Source: Ignavibacteriales bacterium
GTDB lineage: Bacteria > Bacteroidota > Ignavibacteria > Ignavibacteriales > Melioribacteraceae
DNA: 10,995 nucleotides
NCBI GenBank assembly: GCA_020059785.1
Contig: JAGVBL010000327.1
Span: 1 to 10,995 of the forward strand
Direction: 5' to 3'
The translations under genes and the position numbers were made by a program. Below the pieces are notes generated by a model. It was given only the letters and a program-made list of their open reading frames with translations. It was not told where the DNA came from and ran no database searches. Shown here in pieces: positions 7,479-10,995 of this stretch (within the stretch, counting starts at the first letter, position 1; each line of letters opens with the position of its first letter).

Positions 7479-8942
7479 CTATTTCATTTTAGATATTTCC
7501 ACTAAAATTGCTTTAAGTAAGCGATAGAATTTTTCAACATCATGAATATTAACTTTCTCATCAGGTGAATGAGCGCCTATTATTGTAGGTCCGAGAGAAA
7601 CCATTTCCAACCCGGGGTATTTATCACCTAATATTCCGCATTCCAGACCGGCATGAATCGCTTTCAATTCAGGTTCCTTGCCGAATATTTCTTTATGAAC
7701 TTTACTTGATAACTTTAGTAATCTTGATCCGAGGTTTGGTTGCCAGCCGGGGTATCCGTCCCCAACAACTACATTTGCATCGGCCAGATCAAAAACAGAT
7801 TTTACAGACGCTGCTATATTCCGTTTAGCAGATTCAATTGAACTTCGCTGGCTTGTTCCAATCTTAACCTGATCATTTTCCATTACAACAGTTGCTAAAT
7901 TTGTTGACGTCTCAACCAGACCGGCAATTTCCATACTCATGGAGATAACACCATGCGGGAGTCCAATAATTAGATTTATGATTTTTTCTGCAAATTCTTT
8001 TGTAAAAACTTTAAAGGAAGTATCAGATTCTGATTTTTCGAATGAAATTTTTATATCACCATCCGATGCTCTATACTCTAATACAGATTCTAAAGAGAAC
8101 GCATTGATATATTCACGCAATACAGCTTCATATTCATTTTTAATATAGATGATTGCTTCAGCTTCACGGGCAATTGCATTTCTTTTTGACCCTCCGGAAA
8201 TTGTTCCGATATAATAGTCCACCACCTTTAATTTATTTAGGAGGAAACCTAATAGCTTAATAGCATTTGCTCTTTTATCGCCTATATTTATTCCAGAGTG
8301 CCCGCCTTTTAAACCGCTTATAAAAAGTGTATAAGGACTCCACTCTTCTGTAATCAGTTCAAAATCAATTTTCAATGTTCCAACTGTATCCATTCCACCT
8401 GCACAACCGACATAAAATATTCCATCTTCTTCAGAATCAAGATTTAATAGATATTTGCCGGTAATAAACTGTGGTTCAAGATTGTTAGCACCAGCAAGAC
8501 CTGTTTCTTCATCAACAGTAAAAAGCAATTCAATTTCACCATGATTAAAGCTATCATCATTCACAAGAGCAAGAGCAGCCGCAGCACCAATTCCATTATC
8601 CGCTCCAAGTGTTGTTCCTTCAGCTTTAATCCACTCTCCGTCCCTTACCAGTTTTATTGGATCATTATTAAAATCGTGTATAGTATTTTTATTTTTTTCA
8701 CAAACCATATCAACATGACTTTGAAGGACAACAACAGGTGCTTTTTCGAAACCCGGTTTAGGAGGAATTTTGATGACAATATTTCCAACACTATCTTCTT
8801 TAAATGAAAGATTATTCTGTCCGGCAAAATTTCTTAGATATAACCGAACACGTTCTTCGTGTTTAGATGGACGCGGAATCTGACTAATTTCATAAAACCG
8901 GTTCCATAAATTAGCCGGAGCTAAACCTTCAATTGCTTTCAT
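7479..8942 (-). CDS. pepD: Aminoacyl-histidine dipeptidase PepD (M20 family)
   Basis: A 487-residue cytoplasmic zinc dipeptidase of the M20 PepD type, which hydrolyses Xaa-His and other dipeptides and supplies free amino acids. The length agrees with the family (about 485). By analogy with characterised PepD the metal and catalytic residues are all present: His76 and Asp78 in SHVDM, Asp115 in GADNGIG, Glu145 and Glu146 in DEETG, Asp169 in NLDSEEDG, and His458 in GAHSPDE. The insertion (lid) domain, about residues 187-400, contains GLKGGHSGINIG (210-221) and GSKRNAIARE (251-260). HAGLECGIL (430-438) is also typical. The ATG start is well supported by a strong GGGGAGG ribosome site four bases upstream, the best in the window. 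It follows typA by 24 bases, which suggests cotranscription with ychF and typA. Confidence 0.95.
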   Translation of the reverse strand: MKAIEGLAPANLWNRFYEISQIPRPSKHEERVRLYLRNFAGQNNLSFKEDSVGNIVIKIPPKPGFEKAPVVVLQSHVDMVCEKNKNTIHDFNNDPIKLVRDGEWIKAEGTTLGADNGIGAAAALALVNDDSFNHGEIELLFTVDEETGLAGANNLEPQFITGKYLLNLDSEEDGIFYVGCAGGMDTVGTLKIDFELITEEWSPYTLFISGLKGGHSGINIGDKRANAIKLLGFLLNKLKVVDYYIGTISGGSKRNAIAREAEAIIYIKNEYEAVLREYINAFSLESVLEYRASDGDIKISFEKSESDTSFKVFTKEFAEKIINLIIGLPHGVISMSMEIAGLVETSTNLATVVMENDQVKIGTSQRSSIESAKRNIAASVKSVFDLADANVVVGDGYPGWQPNLGSRLLKLSSKVHKEIFGKEPELKAIHAGLECGILGDKYPGLEMVSLGPTIIGAHSPDEKVNIHDVEKFYRLLKAILVEISKMK

Positions 8943-8946
8943 AATG

Positions 8947-8953
8947 CCTCCCC
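8947..8953 (-). promoter_or_regulatory. Strong Shine-Dalgarno site of pepD
   Basis: On the minus strand GGGGAGG stands four bases before the pepD ATG, with a further GGAAGG overlapping its upstream side. It supports the chosen start. It is the only near-consensus site among the genes here, most of which have weak or no Shine-Dalgarno sequence, so pepD may be translated more efficiently than its neighbours. Confidence 0.75.
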
Positions 8954-8966
8954 TTCCTTTCTGTTA

Positions 8967-10787
8967 TTATGCAAATTGCTTTTCTGCAAGTCGAGCATTC
9001 TTTTTATCAAGTTCTGTAAGGTATTTTTTTCTAATTCTTATATTCTGCGGTGTAACTTCAACATATTCATCATCGTTTATCCATTCAATAGCCATTTCAA
9101 GAGTTAGCAAACGTGGTGGTTCAAGCCGGATTGCTTCGTCTGCACCGGATGCGCGCATATTTGTAAGCTGCTTAGTCTTACATACATTAACACGCATATC
9201 ATTTTCTCTTGAGTTTTCCCCAACAATCATACCTTCATAAACTCTTGTCCCGGATTCAACAAAAAACTGGCTTCTTTCCTGAAGTTTCCACATCGCATAA
9301 GAAGAAGCTACTCCATTTTCCATTGATACTAATGCACCTTTTGTTCTGCTGCTTATTTCCCCTTTGAAAGGTTCATAGCCATGAAAATTATGATGAAGTA
9401 TTCCCGTTCCTTTTGTATCGGTCATGAATTCCGAACGATAACCAATTAATCCACGTGCCGGAATAATAAACTCAAGCCGTGTATTCTCATTAAATGATAT
9501 CATATTTTTCATTTCACCTTTACGCTTTCCTAACTTTTCAATAACAACTCCAACAAATTCTTCTGGGACATCAATAATAACATGTTCAAAAGGTTCGCAC
9601 AAAACATCATCAATTTTTTTCATTATTACTTCCGGTTTGCTTAACTGCAATTCATATCCTTCTCTGCGCATATTTTCAACAAGTATTGCCAGATGTAATT
9701 CTCCTCTACCGCTCACTTTAAATACATCCGGTGATTGGGTTATTTCAACGCGGAGGCTAACATTAGTTTTCAATTCTTTTGAAAGACGTTCACTCAAATT
9801 TCTTGTTGTTACGTACTTTCCCTCCTGACCTGCAAACGGAGAATTATTAACAATAAAATTCATTGTTAAAGTTGGTTCATCAATATCAACAAAGGGAAGG
9901 GGCTCTTGATTAGCCGGATGACAAATAGTATCACCTATATCAACATCTTCAAGTCCGGCAATTGCACCAATATCTCCGGCAATTATCTCATTAACTTCAA
10001 TCCTCTTAATATTTTCGAAGACATAAAGTTTGGAGACTTTCGATTCAATTTTTGCCCCGTCTCTCGAAATCAATACTACCTGATCTCCAAGAGAAATTTT
10101 ACCGCTATTAACTCTGCCAATGCCCATCCTTCCGAGGTAATCATTATAATCAATAGCACTTACAAGCATTCTAAAAGGTTCTTCAATAACATTTGGAGGA
10201 GGAACATGTTTAACAATTTGTTCAAGTAGAACTTCAAGGTTGTTAACATCATCTTCAAGCTGAAGTTTAGCTATTCCTTGTTTAGCAATAGCATAAACAT
10301 ACGGGAAATCGAGCTGTTCGTCGTTAGCACCAAGAGAAACGAAGAGATCAAATACTTCATTAAGAACCTGGTTTGGACGCGCATCTTTTCTATCAATTTT
10401 ATTTATAACAACAATTGGTTTTAAACCAAGATCCAGAGATTTTTTAAGAACAAATTTAGTTTGCGGTAAAGGACCTTCGGCAGCATCTACTAAAAGCAGA
10501 ACCCCATTAACCATTCTTAATGTACGCTCTACTTCTCCTCCAAAATCGGCGTGACCGGGAGTATCGACAATATTGATTTTAATACCTTTATATGAAATGC
10601 TGCAATTTTTTGCAAGAATAGTAATTCCTCTTTCCTTTTCAAGCTGATTTGAATCCATTACTCTTTTATCAACCTGTTGATTTGCCCTCCAGGCACCGGT
10701 TTGTTTCAACATGTAATCGACTAATGTAGTCTTTCCATGATCGACGTGAGCTATAATAGCAAGATTTCTAAAACCTGAATTTTTCAA
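8967..10787 (-). CDS. typA: Translational GTPase TypA/BipA
   Basis: A 606-residue ribosome-binding GTPase of the EF-G-like family, implicated in 50S subunit assembly and stress or cold adaptation. GTPase motifs: G1 AHVDHGKT (13-20), G2 RGITI (53-57), G3 DTPGHAD (75-81) and G4 NKID (129-132). The G5 position reads YAIAKQG (165-171), where Ser-Ala is usual, so Ile replaces Ser. Domain II follows (about 205-300). The EF-G-like domains carry SPFAGQEGK (316-324), VSGRGELHL (358-366) and ENMRREGYEL (371-380). The TypA-specific C-terminus includes IPARGLIGYRSEF (442-454), LTNMRASG (541-548) and VEVTPQNIRIRKKYL (576-590). The start is TTG, with an AAGGA site seven bases upstream; a TAG two codons upstream excludes an earlier start. 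It begins 14 bases after the ychF stop, so the two are surely cotranscribed. Length and architecture are complete. Confidence 0.97.
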   Translation of the reverse strand: MKNSGFRNLAIIAHVDHGKTTLVDYMLKQTGAWRANQQVDKRVMDSNQLEKERGITILAKNCSISYKGIKINIVDTPGHADFGGEVERTLRMVNGVLLLVDAAEGPLPQTKFVLKKSLDLGLKPIVVINKIDRKDARPNQVLNEVFDLFVSLGANDEQLDFPYVYAIAKQGIAKLQLEDDVNNLEVLLEQIVKHVPPPNVIEEPFRMLVSAIDYNDYLGRMGIGRVNSGKISLGDQVVLISRDGAKIESKVSKLYVFENIKRIEVNEIIAGDIGAIAGLEDVDIGDTICHPANQEPLPFVDIDEPTLTMNFIVNNSPFAGQEGKYVTTRNLSERLSKELKTNVSLRVEITQSPDVFKVSGRGELHLAILVENMRREGYELQLSKPEVIMKKIDDVLCEPFEHVIIDVPEEFVGVVIEKLGKRKGEMKNMISFNENTRLEFIIPARGLIGYRSEFMTDTKGTGILHHNFHGYEPFKGEISSRTKGALVSMENGVASSYAMWKLQERSQFFVESGTRVYEGMIVGENSRENDMRVNVCKTKQLTNMRASGADEAIRLEPPRLLTLEMAIEWINDDEYVEVTPQNIRIRKKYLTELDKKNARLAEKQFA

Positions 10788-10794
10788 AGACTAT

Positions 10795-10800
10795 TCCTTT
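10795..10800 (-). promoter_or_regulatory. Shine-Dalgarno site of typA, deciding a TTG start
   Basis: AAAGGA on the minus strand is seven bases before TTG at 10787, in the short gap after the ychF stop. No ATG or GTG is available in frame before the GTPase P-loop, and a stop lies two codons upstream. The site therefore supports TTG as the true initiation codon. Confidence 0.65.
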
Positions 10801-10801
10801 T

Positions 10802-10995
10802 TTAATTATGTCTGATGTTCAAAATATCTCCATCTTTAACGATGTATTCTTTTCCTTCCAAACGCCATGCGCCGGCTTCTTTACATTTATTAAACGAACC
10901 GTGTTTTATAAAATCTTCGTAATGGACTACTTCTGCGCGTATAAAACGGTTAAAGAAATCGGTATGAATTACGCCGGCTGCTTGTTGTGCATTAA
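10802..10995 (-). CDS. ychF: Redox-regulated ATPase YchF, C-terminal end only
   Basis: The last 63 codons and the TAA stop of a gene that enters from the right edge. The translated end contains QQAAGVIHTDFFNRFIRA, then EVVHYEDFIKHGSF, CKEAGAWRLEGKEY and IVKDGDILNIRHN. This is the TGS-like C-terminal domain of YchF/OLA1, a universally conserved Obg-like P-loop ATPase that binds ribosomes. E. coli YchF has a closely similar ending (AAGVIHTDFEKGFIRA, then IVKDGD). The ATPase core and coiled coil lie outside the window, so completeness cannot be judged. The stop is 14 bases before typA, which places it upstream in the same operon. Confidence 0.93.
   Translation of the reverse strand, partial: NAQQAAGVIHTDFFNRFIRAEVVHYEDFIKHGSFNKCKEAGAWRLEGKEYIVKDGDILNIRHN

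Noticed and set aside
9906..10229. Plus-strand open frame of about 107 codons opposite typA
   Set aside because: A shadow of the conserved typA frame, with no ribosome site or family resemblance.
1..10995. Search for CRISPR, mobile element, phage, defence or biosynthetic cluster
   Set aside because: No regularly spaced repeats, transposase, integrase, nuclease, toxin-antitoxin or large synthase genes were seen. All genes belong to well-known families apart from the lipoprotein's unknown role.

Overview
The window is a run of nine genes, all on the minus strand, with no convincing gene on the plus strand. The DNA is AT-rich. The protein set points to the Bacteroidota/Chlorobi assemblage, most likely an Ignavibacteria-type bacterium. 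The main clues are the Ig-like lipoprotein family with a Cys-Ala-Ser then PPGGG start (typical of that phylum), the monofunctional proline dehydrogenase, and the mostly weak Shine-Dalgarno signals. This placement is an inference from protein style, not a computed classification.

In transcription order, right to left: the C-terminal end of the ATPase YchF (10802-10995, cut by the window edge); translation GTPase TypA/BipA (8967-10787); aminoacyl-histidine dipeptidase PepD (7479-8942); a long-chain acyl-CoA synthetase-type AMP-forming ligase (5646-7367); dephospho-CoA kinase CoaE (4870-5487); proline dehydrogenase (3892-4824); tRNA threonylcarbamoyltransferase TsaD (2823-3851); endolytic transglycosylase MltG (1671-2717); and a multidomain Ig-like surface lipoprotein (1-1656, its last residues beyond the left edge).

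Spacing suggests at least two transcription units. ychF-typA-pepD are 14 and 24 bases apart and look like one operon. The ligase follows after 111 bases. A 158-base gap holding two strong hairpins (5540-5566 and 5578-5609) separates the ligase from coaE and probably ends the upstream transcript. coaE, proline dehydrogenase, tsaD, mltG and the lipoprotein then follow with gaps of 45, 40, 105 and 14 bases.

The content is mostly housekeeping: translation (ychF, typA, tsaD), CoA and acyl-CoA supply (coaE, ligase), amino-acid and peptide catabolism (pepD, proline dehydrogenase) and envelope (mltG, lipoprotein). I see no mobile element, CRISPR array, tRNA, rRNA, phage gene or defence system, and no evidence of an undescribed system. 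The points worth a second look are modest: the tandem hairpins with a competing pairing, the frequent TTG start codons, the uncharacterised lipoprotein tied to mltG, and two motif substitutions (acyl-CoA ligase P-loop, TypA G5).
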